Of a stretch of 64,000 nt of DNA, positions 1 to 11,788 are shown piece by piece (the stretch's first letter is position 1; the number at the start of each line of letters is the position of its first letter). This DNA is from Phascolomyces articulosus (Eukaryota; Mucoromycota; Mucoromycetes; Mucorales; Lichtheimiaceae), in the NCBI GenBank assembly GCA_025677815.1, contig JAIXMP010000002.1:1736001-1800000 (forward strand). Reading direction: 5' to 3'. The notes under the pieces were generated by a model. That model did not search any database. It was given only the letters and a program-made list of their open reading frames with translations, and was not told the origin of the DNA. The position numbers and the translations under genes were made by a program.

Positions 1-1321
1 GCAATTTTATCGCTTATTCGTTTGCACCAGCCATTTTGGTAACTCCCCTGGGCGCACTAAGCGTAGTCATCAGGTGTGTTTATTTTATTATTATTATCAT
101 TATTTTTAGAAATAACTAAGCCAAAAACTAAACTCTCTTTTCTTTTTTTTTCAGTGCCGTATTATCTTCTTTCTTCCTTAAAGAACGATTAACATTTCAA
201 GGAAAAGTTGGCTGCGTACAATGTATCTTGGGTTCCATAGTCATTGTGTTACATGCTCCGGAACAAGGCACTTCCGATACGTCCATTGAAAACTTTAAAA
301 ATTTGATGTTATCAGTCGGTATGTTAAAGAAAAAAGAGGCTATTATTATTAGTGTTATTTAATAACAATAGTAATATTGAAAATATTAATTACCGTTTAT
401 TTCATTTGTAATAAACTAGGGTTCCTGGTCTATCTTGGTATTGCCGTGGTGGTATCATGCGTTCTTGTGTTTTATTGTGCTCCCAAATGGGGAAAAACAA
501 ATATGCTAGTCTATATTGGTGTTTGTTCATGGATTGGATCCCTTTCCGTCGTATTCACTCAAGCGTTTGGTGCTAGTATAATCCATTCCATCACAATTAG
601 CAATCAATTTACGAATTGGTTTATTTATCTTATTCTGGCCTTAACAGTGATTACCTTGGTGATTGAAGTCATTTATTTGAACAAGGCCTTGAATTTATTC
701 AATACAGCCGTCGTCACACCCACTTATTACGTGTTATTTACCACCTTGACCATTGTCAGCTCTACCGTCGTGTATCGAGGATTTGATGATGCCTCGGGAG
801 TAGACATCACCACTTGTGTTTTTGGTTTCCTTGTCATTTGTTCTGGCGTCACCTTACTACATTATTCCCGAAGTAATGATATGGCTCCCTTTTTCAATGA
901 CCATGATGGAACCGCTAGTATTGATAGTCGGGCCAAAATGTTACCTTCCTCTACAAATCTTTCAAGTTCTTATTATGACAATGAAAAAGTATCGTTGGAT
1001 CAACAACATCCAGGTCCAGCTGAACTGTTCCCTAAACCTTTCATGAGTATTGGTCGATATTCGAGTTCGACAAGACGAAGTATAGAACAACAGTATCAAC
1101 GTAGGACATTAGATGGAGAAAATCGTCAAACATCGATTGAACTTGTAGAAGAAGAAATGCGAGAGCAGGAAAAACAAGCTCAACAACGTCGTCGTTCTGT
1201 AGAACTTCAACAGCAACAGCAACAGCAACAGCATCAATATCCATTAGAGACAATGGAAACAATTGATATTGATTCACCTCAGAATACAAAACTTGTTACA
1301 ACTGGTCGATCATGGTTATAA
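1..1321 (+). CDS. NIPA-type magnesium transporter, 3' part
   Basis: Membrane Mg2+ transporter of the NIPA (DUF803) family, cut by the window start. Exons read as <1-73, 155-318 and 420-1321, with GT-AG introns. The first visible exon carries the family signature FAPAILVTPLGALSVVIS, followed by FLKERLTFQGKVGCVQC and IVIVLHAPEQ. The third exon adds several hydrophobic helices (for example FLVYLGIAVVVSCVLVFYC and FTNWFIYLILALTVITLV) and the motif NTAVVTPTYYVLFTT, all typical of the family. After the last helix comes a hydrophilic cytosolic tail of about 150 residues, ending in a Gln-rich stretch (polyQ near 1208-1240) and the C-terminus TGRSWL. The start lies upstream of the window. Family assignment is from motif recognition; substrate specificity is inferred from the family. 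Confidence 0.88.
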
Positions 1322-3127
1322 AATGTTTCATATATGGACCAAAAAGAATTCAACGGCAATGATGATGCTGACGATTGGAAACTTTTTTTTCTTTTTTCAC
1401 TCCTAGATCATCTATTGTTTCGATTCTATCGAAAAAAAACATCTATTATCTATTATACATTGAAAAATCACCCTTGTTTTGCTATTTTTTTTATATCTCA
1501 TACTGCTACTTTACAACGACGACTAAAACAACAAAAATACGAATACTGTAGCAACATATTTCTCTCATCACTTAGTTATCAACTAGACCCTTGTTATTTT
1601 AAACAGGATGTATATCCATCATCTCTTTACCTCCATCCTCCTTCTGCTGACGTTTTTGTTCAAGTCACTGATTTATTATATGACAATATGGATTGTGGTA
1701 CTATATTCTTACCAATTTATATTTCTTTATCCCTTTTTTCTATTATTCTCTCATTTACTCTATTTATCATCATCATTCCGTCCATCATAATATATACCAA
1801 TAAACCTATCAATATAATTCACCATTTAGTATACATATATTTATTATTTTATATTGTCATTCGTGTAACTTTTTTTTGTATTATTATTAAAATCTAAATT
1901 CTGTACTCATTTGAAATACTATATCATGTAATAATATTTAATTTTTATGATTTTTATTAATTGTATATAAATAATAAACAATCTTCTCCTACAGACTTTT
2001 GATGAGAATTAGACATGGGTGACAAGACCTAGTTACTAATTGATCATATATTCCACACTATCACTTTTATATATATTTTTACACTTACGTATGCTTTAAT
2101 ATAAATATATTCATAAAATTTTGATACGTGTCACCCTATTTATTTTATATTCGAATCATTATTGTATGTATATAAAACTGAAATTTTGTTCGCATAAAAA
2201 TAATCTATGATATGTAAAATAAATCATATCTACATATTGTTATGTATGTTTTTCTTCTTCTCTCTCAATGAAAGAAGTGGTGTGATTGCTATGTATGTTG
2301 AATTATTTATTGGTCGAGGCTCATTTTAATTAAATAGATACGTACGTAAAAATAATAGTATTCAAACTTGTTCTTGTAAAAAAATCAAACATTTTTCTTT
2401 GATTTTTTATTATCTTTAACAAACAGAATCGATTAAAAGAATTATAATAAAAGTATACAACAGCTCCAGTTTATTTGAAAGAGAATGGTTAAGAATTTTC
2501 AAACTATTTTGTTGACGATTGCTTTAAGGGATCTTTTTTTAGAACATTTATGAGCAACAAGTGTGTTGTAATAAAGAAAAGAAATGCATTGATAATTTTT
2601 ACAAGATCAATCATCAACAACAAAAGATGGGATAGATCCTTGCTCTTAATATATGCGCAATTATATACTGTTGATCTTAGTAAATGCATAGAAAATCCTT
2701 TTGCTGTTATGATATTTTCAAGTACTGAAACCTTGTTTTAGAATCAGAACGTGCATATTCTGGTACATATTGACGCACAGACCATTGGTAATGGTAGAAA
2801 GAATATGACGTTGGCTTTGTTTTATATAATGTTCATTTTGACATTCTTGTGTGTGTTATATACTTCAAAGAATGGAACCATTTATTATAGTAAGAAAGCA
2901 AAAGAAAAAAAAAAAGGCGAGTGGACGCGTTGAATCAACATTTATGATGGACTCCTTTGGAAGATTCAAAAAGTTTATCAATCAAACGGCTCAAAATAAA
3001 ATCTCCAATGGAGAAACAAGGCATTTCATGAATTATTATTATCATTTTCTTTATTGAAATATTTAAATAATTTATATAAAGAAATCTCTCCCTTTCTTTT
3101 TGAATGAAACAACAAAATGAGCTTGTT
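1322..3127. other. AT-rich intergenic, no gene seen
   Basis: Low-complexity AT-rich DNA downstream of the transporter. The open frame at 1334-1897 is T-rich, begins 13 bases after the transporter stop and encodes only a Phe/Ile/Tyr-rich string with no family resemblance. I read it as 3' UTR and spacer. Confidence 0.6.
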
Positions 3128-3600
3128 TGTAATTTCAAAAAGATTAAAAGATTAGGGATTGTGGATCACAATTCAATACAATCCAAAGTAAACATTTTAC
3201 CCTCTGACCATTCAGGGCTTTCGGGGATGCCTAGTTTTTTGGAGACGGTTAGTAGCCGGGTGCTTCTGTCCTAAGAGTACAACTAAAAGCTAAGAGACAG
3301 GATGGTGAGAGTGACTAGAGCAGAGGCTTTCGAAGGATTCTTCTATTTTATTATTATTAAAACACCAAGGGACTTAGATTAGGGGACCTCGCTCCGCCAC
3401 CCATTAGCAACTCGCATGCACTGTTGTTAATGAATGTGCCGGTCACACGCCACATGGACGCCCTGGTTTGGGTTCGAATGGCTGAAGGGTGGGTAGTATA
3501 ATAACGGCCTGAAAGTAAAAAGTATACTTCAGATTGTAAAGAATTGTGACCAAAGAAAAGAAGAGAAGAAAAAAAGGGGCCTTGAACAGTTCTAAAAGTC
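3128..3600 (+). repeat. Terminal-inverted-repeat element, copy A (core 3167-3548)
   Basis: A GC-richer block in AT-rich DNA. Its left end (CACAATTCAATACAATC, 3167-3183) matches the reverse complement of its right end (3532-3548) at 15 of 17 positions. Weaker inverted similarity continues inward for about 30 bases. A diverged second copy lies in reverse orientation at 63598-63965. The two copies also share sequence just outside the left repeat (3128-3166, with GGGATT) and blocks around CTGACCAT, TAAGAGT and ATGGTG. No ORF is present. A GGTTCGAAT string near 3472 resembles a pol III B box, but no tRNA cloverleaf is evident. Best read as a MITE-like non-autonomous DNA element. No clear target-site duplication is visible. 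Confidence 0.7.
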
Positions 3601-4355
3601 TAAAAGTCTAGAAATTGCGGAGACAAATTTTATGGTTTTTATAAACTATTATTGGCTAACCAACTTTTAGAAAAACTTTTGGAGAAACTGCTGAAGATCC
3701 CATTCTTTTCTGCATATTGCTTTTATGATTTTTTTCATTCTCCGATTTCATCTACTACATCTAAATATAATGTACATATCTGTACTTCATTTCTAACATT
3801 ACCTAGGATGCTTATTAAACAAAATGATGGTAAGTACAAAATCATTGCATAAAAGAAAGAATTGAATTATTATTATTATTATTATTATTAATTAGAATAT
3901 AATTACTCATCACCAAACACCTTGTAGCTAAAAAAAAATAAAAAAAGAAAACAATCGCATATCAAACCTGTGTTGGAATAAATTATCTATTATAAACGAA
4001 CCATTTACATAATCCATCCAATTTTATATATACGCAGATGTGTTTAATAAAATATAAGAATGGTATTGTAATGTGTGTTTTTTATATGAATGAAAAGTAC
4101 TATGTGCATGTTTTTGCATTGTGAGAAATGTATAGTGTGTATATGTAATTGAATAGAAACTATTTTCTAGTACTCCAATACGTAATAGGAGAAATATTTA
4201 TATATAAAAAGTAGTATCGAGAAGAAAGGGTAGGTTGATGAAATTAATAAAAGAATGAAAAAATGACAGGAGAGAGAATAATTAAACTTTTTTATGTTCG
4301 TGCTTTTGCCTTTTATGTGTATATAATAATTTGGCCCAAACATATTCATTTCCAT
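3601..4355. other. AT-rich intergenic with ATT microsatellite
   Basis: Spacer between the repeat element and the 3' end of RAD7. It holds an (ATT)n run near 3868-3891 and no convincing ORF. Confidence 0.5.
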
Positions 4356-6799
4356 TTATGAACGTTCAAGTTCACGACCAATAATTTTGACATTTGAAGC
4401 TGTGATTTGATTTGTCAACTATAAAAAACCAAATAATGTTAGTTCAAATGTCTATTGACTAATATTACACTCATAAGAAACTCAACAATATATATATAAG
4501 CATACCTGATTGCAACCCCAAACACGGATTTTCTCTAATGAAGGGCATTCTTCAATAAGCAATTTGAGAACAAGGTCATCCATGGATCGAACATAACTAC
4601 AATTCAATTCTTTCAAATTTTTACATGCCTTGACTTGGTTCTCTTCATAAATAGTAGTGGCAGATAATCCTTTTTTGTCTTGTTCAGGATATTTACCAGC
4701 CAACATTTCCAATCCACTTGCTGATAACTTATCAACACTATGTAAATTTAACCCCTTCAATGTCTTGCCGGAATGAGCCAAGATAGCCTTGAGCGCTTCA
4801 TCCTCTAATTTAAGACATCGAGAAATATCAATTCTTTCGAGCCCTCGAACCTTTTTAGTAATACACGTAACACCATTATTATCTCTTTCTGCTGTTGCTG
4901 CTGGATGATCACACTCCTCATCATCATCCCCTTGTGGCGACGGTGATGAAGGTTTGTTCCATTCTGTGAATAACTCTTGAATTCCTTCCGAAGTAATATT
5001 GGGGCAATCATGTAAATTGAGGTGTTGTAAATTGGGACAATTATCCAAAATACCATCCAATAAAACAGTATCATCCATCAATGTCAAACCGGAAAGAGAC
5101 AATGTGGTCAAGTTTTGGCCTCTGGCTTCAAGCACCTTGATCACCGAAGCGGCTTTTATCTTGGGTTGTTTGGGATCGGGATAGGCAAGCTCCAAAGAAG
5201 TCAATTTGTCAAATTTTTCAATCCATGGAAGCCAATCATCTTGCATTGCATTGAGTCTTGAGAATTTTAATTCTTTCAAATCTGGACAATGCTCTACCAA
5301 AGTTTCCAAACATTCACATGTAAATCGAAACATATGGGATATTTTGAATGTCTCCAATTGTCGACCCACTGTCTTGATGAAATCGATCCATGCTTCCTTT
5401 GTCACAAGATATGGTCCGGATAATTCAATGGATCGTAAATCCTTGAGTCGTGATGCATATCCTTGAATAACTTCCGAAGTCATTTGTCCACAGTAAATCA
5501 ATTTGAGCTTCTTGAGGTTTGGACAAAATTGGGCAATGTTAAGTAAACCAGTAGCATCCACATCTAATGATTAATTTTATTTTGGATCAGTCCACCATTG
5601 TTAGAAATTATAAAACCAAATAGAGAAAGAAAAAAAATGTTTTTCTTTTTACCTGTACAATCATATAATGATACTTCTGGAATAGTCGGTTCAAGGAATA
5701 ATCTTACAGTGTGTGTTGTCAGTTTTCGATTTTTACAAATAATTTTAGCAAGTTTATCCAAATTTGCTAGACCAATCTCACCAAATGCTTCCACATCATC
5801 AATATGGGTAGCAACGATCTACATGCATAACAACAACATGAATGGTTAATATACATATATGAATAGGTTTTGTTCAATTGATATACGACTTACATTAATA
5901 CAGATATCTTGCAATGAAGGTACTTTATCATGTTGACTAATGCCGTTGCCACGTTGTTTTTTTGTTGCTTTTGTTTTGGCTTTTTTATTTGGTGATTCAC
6001 CACGTAAACAAGAGGGACAAATATTTTCAGTTTCAATATCATTTCCGTTGATCAAGGGTCGAGCAAAACGACCTTTACATTTATCACAAAATACAATTTC
6101 ATTTCGTCGTTCACGTCTAGTGGGTCGATTAGAAGGTCCAGCTTCATTATTATCTGTTGTGTCACTATCATCATCGGAATCATCACTAAGTTGCTTTTTA
6201 CGTTTCCCTTTAGTTGAATTGCTACTGCTGCTGCTTGCTTGAGCTGCTTGAATAATGCGGGTAGCAGCGGCATTCAATTGTCTACGTCGGCCTGGTGTAT
6301 AAAGAATACTTGTAGTATTTGCGGTACTATCCGATGGTTCCGGAGTAGCTGTAGTGGAGGAAGATGCACTACTTGTTTCTGCTGGTGTCTCCGTTGCTCC
6401 TGTTTCAGATGTAGCACGAGAAGCTGTAGAAGTAGCCGCCGTTTCTTGCTCTTGTTGTGCCTCACGTTGAGCACGACGTCGACTACGATTTTCTACTCTA
6501 ATGCCATGTTCCTGAATTAAAAAAAAAAGAATGAAAATAAAAAAGTGGTCAATTAAGGTTATTTTTATTTTTGGGAAAAAGATCCATGAAATGGTTTGAT
6601 CATTGAAAGGTTTTTCGAATCTAAAACTTACTCTAAGAAAACTACTAAGGGCAGAAGTTGGACCTCGAATACGGTTTTGCTGTGGCTGTTGCTGTTGCTG
6701 TTGCTGTTGTTGCTGTTGTTCTTCTTGTTGCTCTCCTCCTTCATTTTGAGGTTGTACTTGTCTTCGTTGACGTTGACGTTGACGGCTGGCTCGATTCAT
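4356..6799 (-). CDS. RAD7: DNA repair protein Rad7 (leucine-rich repeat, GG-NER)
   Basis: Rad7 works with Rad16 in damage recognition for global-genome nucleotide excision repair, and in a cullin/Elongin-type ubiquitin ligase in the nucleus (family knowledge). Exons, minus strand: 6632-6799, 5894-6511, 5653-5818, 4506-5563 and 4356-4418; 690 aa. The start ATG lies just ahead of an Arg/Gln-rich leader. The diagnostic N-terminal motif IRGPTSALSSFLR-EHGIRVEN spans the first intron. Next comes a Ser/Thr-rich linker with a basic stretch (KGKRKK), then a four-cysteine zinc-binding module (CDKC...CPSC, about residues 205-232), then KVPSLQDICIN and about 400 residues of leucine-rich repeats (LKELKFSRL, LQHLNLHDCPNITSEGI, LERIDISRCLKLEDEAL). 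The last exon is short and ends GRELERS. The polyQ tract in the leader is variable in nature and not informative. Confidence 0.9.
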
Positions 6800-7207
6800 A
6801 GTGAAGTAGGGCAAAGAAAGGAAGAAGAAGAGAGAAAGAGAAAGAGAGAGAAAGAGAGAAAGAGAGGGGAAAAAATGAGTGGTGCGCAGCACTTGAGTTT
6901 TACTTTTTCGGAAATGTGTTCCGCTTGAAATTTTGGTAGGAAAAAAACGCCACTGGCTGATTTAGTGTTAGTGTATGTAGCCAATGTTCAAAAGTGTGTG
7001 CTCAATAGTCAATGATACCAAATCGTATGGTGTCCTTTTTTTTAATTAATATTTATATAATGCTAGAGGTAAAAAAAAAAAAAAAGAAATGATAGGAAGA
7101 TGTAACAAGTGCGTGTGTGAAGAACAGAAATAATATGTGTTTTGAGAAGATGTTTTTTCTCGCTTTTGGGTGATGAAACGGGAATAGTTAAGAAAAGATA
7201 TAAAATT
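6800..7207. other. Rad7 promoter and kinase 3' flank
   Basis: 408-bp spacer. The part next to RAD7 is a purine/CT-rich tract (6815-6870, repeated AGAGAAAG), a common fungal core-promoter or 5' UTR composition. No ORF is supported. Confidence 0.45.
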
Positions 7208-10200
7208 TTATACTGCTGCTTTGGATGATGTTATGGTTCTTCGCCCTGATGTTGAGGGAATATTATGATCGTCACCAGAATGATTACCATTCTCATCACT
7301 ACCGCTGCTACTATTACTAGTACTAATGTTAAACTCATTGACAACGTCACCACCATTGATATTTGTTGATGACGATGATGTTGCTGTTGTTGTAGTGGTA
7401 TGCTCGACGCCTATCATTGGATCATCTTTGGATTGCTGTTGTTGTTGCTGTTGAAAATATCGATCATGTTGTTGATGATGCTGATGCTGATGATGTGGAT
7501 GGTGATGGTGTTGATCTTCTTGTTTTCTTCTCCTTTTTCTTTTACTGACACAATTCTTCAAGGATGCCTTCATTTCCATGATAGTGAATGGTTTACTAAT
7601 AAAATCATTCATACCAGCATCAATACAAATTTGACGATCCTGTCTTGAAGCAGAAGCAGTCAATGCAATAATGTATACATCCGTCACATTTAATAAAGGT
7701 CGATTGCGGCTTTGAGAAGAAGGTCCAGACTCTCTTTCGGATACAATAGCTCTTGTTGCTTCCAATCCATCCATGTCAGGCATATATAAATCCATCTGCA
7801 CATAAATAAACATACCATTGATAAATAATAGAGTGAGTTTATGATTTGTCAGATCTTGGCTCAGGAAGCGGACGGACATCCAAATAAAATAATTGAAATT
7901 TAAACTTACAAAAATGACATCAAATTTGACTTTGCGCATTAATTCAAGAACTTCACAACCATTATTAGCTACCATGACATCATGATAACCTAGTCGTTTG
8001 AGAATACTTGTCGCAATTTTTTGATTTACTAAATAAACAAAAACAAAAAATAAATGATTTGATTTTAGTGTTATTCATCATGGAAACGGAACGCATGGGC
8101 GTATAAGCCATTTTTTTCAGTACTTACAAACATTATCTTCTGCAAGCATGATTTTAATAGGGTACATCATAGCAATATTTTCTTCATTATTATCTGTTGC
8201 TGTTGACTTTTTGTGATGATGATGATGATGATGATGATGGTATGATTGTCTAAAAGAAGAATGCCGTGTGATTCGAGATGGATTGTTTTCACTTGTTGAA
8301 CTTTCACTTTTGGGAGATGAAAATGAATGACTATAATTGAGGGGATGTGGATGTGGATGATGTGTTTTGTTTTGTTCGTCTGATGTCATCGTCCTCTGTG
8401 TGGCGTTGCCACCACCATTACAAGAAGAGATATCCATTGGAAGATCAGGTGATGTAGATGATGTATTAGATTCGGGTATAGGTTTTGGTGCATTATTATT
8501 CTTACTCAGTGCTTGATAAGAAGGTGCAGTAAACTGGGATGGTTCGGTTGCAGGTGATCTAAGAGGTGGCGTAAATATATTCCATTGGGATGGTTCTTGT
8601 GAAGTATTCATTTGTGGCGAAGAAATAGGAGAGGACGCTGATGTTGGATTCGTTGTAGCTGTTGGATGTATAACATCAGATGAAGAAACGCTGATACATT
8701 CTTCTTCTTCTTCAAGAGCTGAATTAATACTGAGATTATATTCTGCTTCACTTAATCCGGGAGAATCGGGAGATGCCAAGATACTACTATTGCTAGCACT
8801 TTCCAAACCTGCGGTATCATCTATACTACCCATACCACTTCCTGCTGCCGTTGATAAAGAATGATGATGATGATGACCTTTTGAAGAAGCAATCGTCAAT
8901 GGTAATGTTAAAGCAAAACATGAACCCACTTCTTGTTCTGATTCTACCCATAAACAACCACCCATATGGTTCACCAACGTAGAGGTAATCGCCAAACCTA
9001 AACCTGTGCCACCATAACGTCTTGCTGTGGAAATATCAATTTGTGAGAATGATTTAAATAGTCTGGGTAATCGGTCAGCAGGTATGCCAATTCCAGTATC
9101 AGTCACTGATATTTCAAGGATGGCTTTTTCTAATGAACGACTTTCATCATTTTCATCATCACTATATCCGCCAGCAGTAATAGTAGTAGTGGTAGTAGTC
9201 GTTGTATTGTTATTGCTATTTCCATCATTCGATGAAGTTCTACGCATGGCTCGACTCCACATGGTTTCAATTTTAGCATCATAACGTCGTTTCAAAGAGG
9301 TTTGCGTGGATGGATCTTCTTGTTCCAATGGTCTTGCAGGTGTTGGCATACATCGCTTTATCCTGACACGAACACCTCCGTCTTTTGTAAACTAAACTCA
9401 AAAAAGTAAAGTTTCAGTTATTTAAAATAAGAAAAAAATGGAGTTTGAAGCAGCCAAATTTTCAAAAAAGGAAAAGCGTAAGAAAAAAATGTGTATGTAT
9501 GTAACCAATGTGTACAGACACATCACATAACAAAATAGAAGACTAGAGAAGAAAATATTTAATTTTTTAGATAGATACCTTGACTGCATTAGAACATAAA
9601 TTTAACATGACTTGAGTTAATCGCATCGTATCACCCATCAAAATATCAGGGACATCTGGATCAATTCTCCATAAAAGTTGTAATCGCGTCTTGTTTTCTG
9701 TGCGATTGGATGGTAAGAAATTGGATTTTTCTAATTCATCAATCATTTGTCGTAAGGGTATATGATCATTCATTTCTGCAGGATATTCTGTTACATGAAC
9801 AATTTTTCCTGGTTGTGACATGGATGCTTGATGCCTTGCCATATTCAGTGCATCTATTATTATATAAACCAATGGGAGAAAACACCAACAACAATATTGT
9901 TATTATTACTTACTAACTTAAAAGGATCAAATAGAAAGGATTCACATCACCATTCTCGTCATCTCACATATAAATTATCTTATTTACCTTTCATGCATTT
10001 ACGTAAACTAAATCGTCGACTTTCCAACTTGAATTTAGGATCATGGTTTATTTTTGAAATATCCAAAATATCATTAATAACCTAAAAAGAGATCAATAAA
10101 AAAGTTAGAAACAACTCTGCTTTTTATCCAAAATTCACACACACACACTCTCTCATCATGCATATGCTCTCTTTCCTATGTAAAAAAAACGCACATACCG

Positions 10201-11788
10201 TCAATAAATGATGTCCACTGGTTTGAATTACTTCCAAATGTTCTGTTTGTTCGGTATTGAGTGAAGCTCGTTCCCTCAAAAGAAGATCTGTTAACGCAAT
10301 TACTGCATTCATGGGATTCCTTGTTCACGTTAGTAATAAAAAAATAACAAACAAAAAAAAATAACTTTTCTTTTCGTTATATCAAACTCTTTTTTTTTGT
10401 TTGCCTCTCTTCTCCTTTCCCTTTCCTCCAACTGTACACAAGGATACACAAAATGAAAACAACAGACACCTTATCTCATGACTCATATCCGCTAAAAACT
10501 TGATCTTATTCTCAGCATCCATTTTAGCGGCATTTTTCGCTCGAGTCAACCTTTCTTCATGAATCACTCGTCCTAATTCTCGAGCTAATCTTGGTTGGGT
10601 TGCCTTGAGGATTCCTTCAATAAATCGCATCGATCTTGGGTCCATGGGTTTTGAATCCATTACACATAATACACCCACCGTTTTACTACTACTATGACTA
10701 CTACTCTCAGAGAGAGTTGTATGGGTAGGAGTATCCTCATCTAATCGTAAACCAACAAAACTTTGGATGGAAGAAAAGGCTGAAAATCCATAAAAGCTTC
10801 TTTCAGGAATATTACACACTGAATCACGTAATGTTTTTGCAAAAGGTGTCTCTTGACCAGCTGATATCTTTAATGCAGTGTTGGGTAGACTAAATTATTT
10901 CATTTGTAATTATTATTATCATCATTTTATTCATTTTGATACATCATACCCTGGATCCTTAAACTCTCCCCCTCTCTACATATTCTTTCCGCACTTTCTT
11001 CCCTGACATACAATCACACCACGCACACTTACTCCTTCCGCAATCCAGTATATACACCTTTTATTCTTTTCTGCTTTTTTTCCTTTCTCCCCTCTTTTCC
11101 AATAACCAACTTACTAGTTTTCTGGTTGATGATGCTGTTGTTGTGAAGAACAAAAAGAAGATCGTACAATAAGATATTTATCATTGTTATGTATATTGTT
11201 GCTGTTTATATGACTACTACTCGCACTACTTGGTGTGGTTGTATCATAAAGAGTATTATTGGTAGTTGTACTATCACTGTTGCTTAGTGACGGAGGTGAG
11301 CCACTCAAAGTAAATGTGGATTGAATGGGGGATCGTTCGCGACTTGTGGAAGGTACAGGTACAGTGGCAATTGTACGTCCTGCACTTGCAGTTGAAGCAA
11401 TCGTGGAGTGAGAATAAGTATCTTCGTGTGAAAACGACGACGACGACGATGATTCCTGGGTGAGTTGTTTATATTCCTCGCGGGTCATGAATTGTAACAA
11501 CATGACAGCTTGGGTTTGTGTCCAATGACCCAATTCACGTACAATAGCATCCATAAACTCATTACCAATATATGAAAAAGTATTGGTATATAATCGTTGA
11601 ATCACTTCTTGTTGTTGTTGTTCCAGTTGTTGTTGGGATGATGATGATGATGACATGACGGGTGGTAACTGAAACTCTGGGTAAGGTTTATTGTGTGTGT
11701 TGTTTGTGTGCTGCTGTGGTAGTGGTGGTGGCAGTTGCTGTCGCTGTCCTCCTGTAGAACATGGTATTGGTGTCGTTGGAACATTCAT
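7208..11788 (-). CDS. GAF-type hybrid histidine kinase with C-terminal receiver
   Basis: Two-component sensor that autophosphorylates on His and passes phosphate to its own receiver Asp, normally feeding a Ypd1 phosphotransfer protein. Exons, minus strand: 11115-11788, 10470-10889, 10199-10319, 9988-10081, 9579-9853, 8128-9391, 7910-8028 and 7208-7795; 1184 aa. Order: Gln/Ser-rich N-terminus; GAF-like domain ([27 protein letters not shown]); HisKA H-box [20 protein letters not shown] (His near 362); ATPase N-box [21 protein letters not shown]1 DTGIGI; F-box [10 protein letters not shown]2 [10 protein letters not shown] long low-complexity linker ends in ten consecutive His. The receiver has [21 protein letters not shown], phosphoacceptor DLYMPDMDG (Asp near 991) and ISKPF. 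No transmembrane segment is seen, so it is probably cytosolic. An in-frame upstream ATG at 11818 would add ten hydrophobic residues; I prefer 11788. The signal sensed is unknown. Confidence 0.9.

Noticed and set aside
1334..1897. 187-codon open frame right after the transporter stop
   Set aside because: T-rich composition gives a Phe/Ile/Tyr-rich string with no motif; position fits a 3' UTR.
3440..3510. Possible tRNA because of GGGTTCGAATGG
   Set aside because: No acceptor stem, D arm or anticodon arm can be drawn around it; it lies inside the inverted-repeat element.
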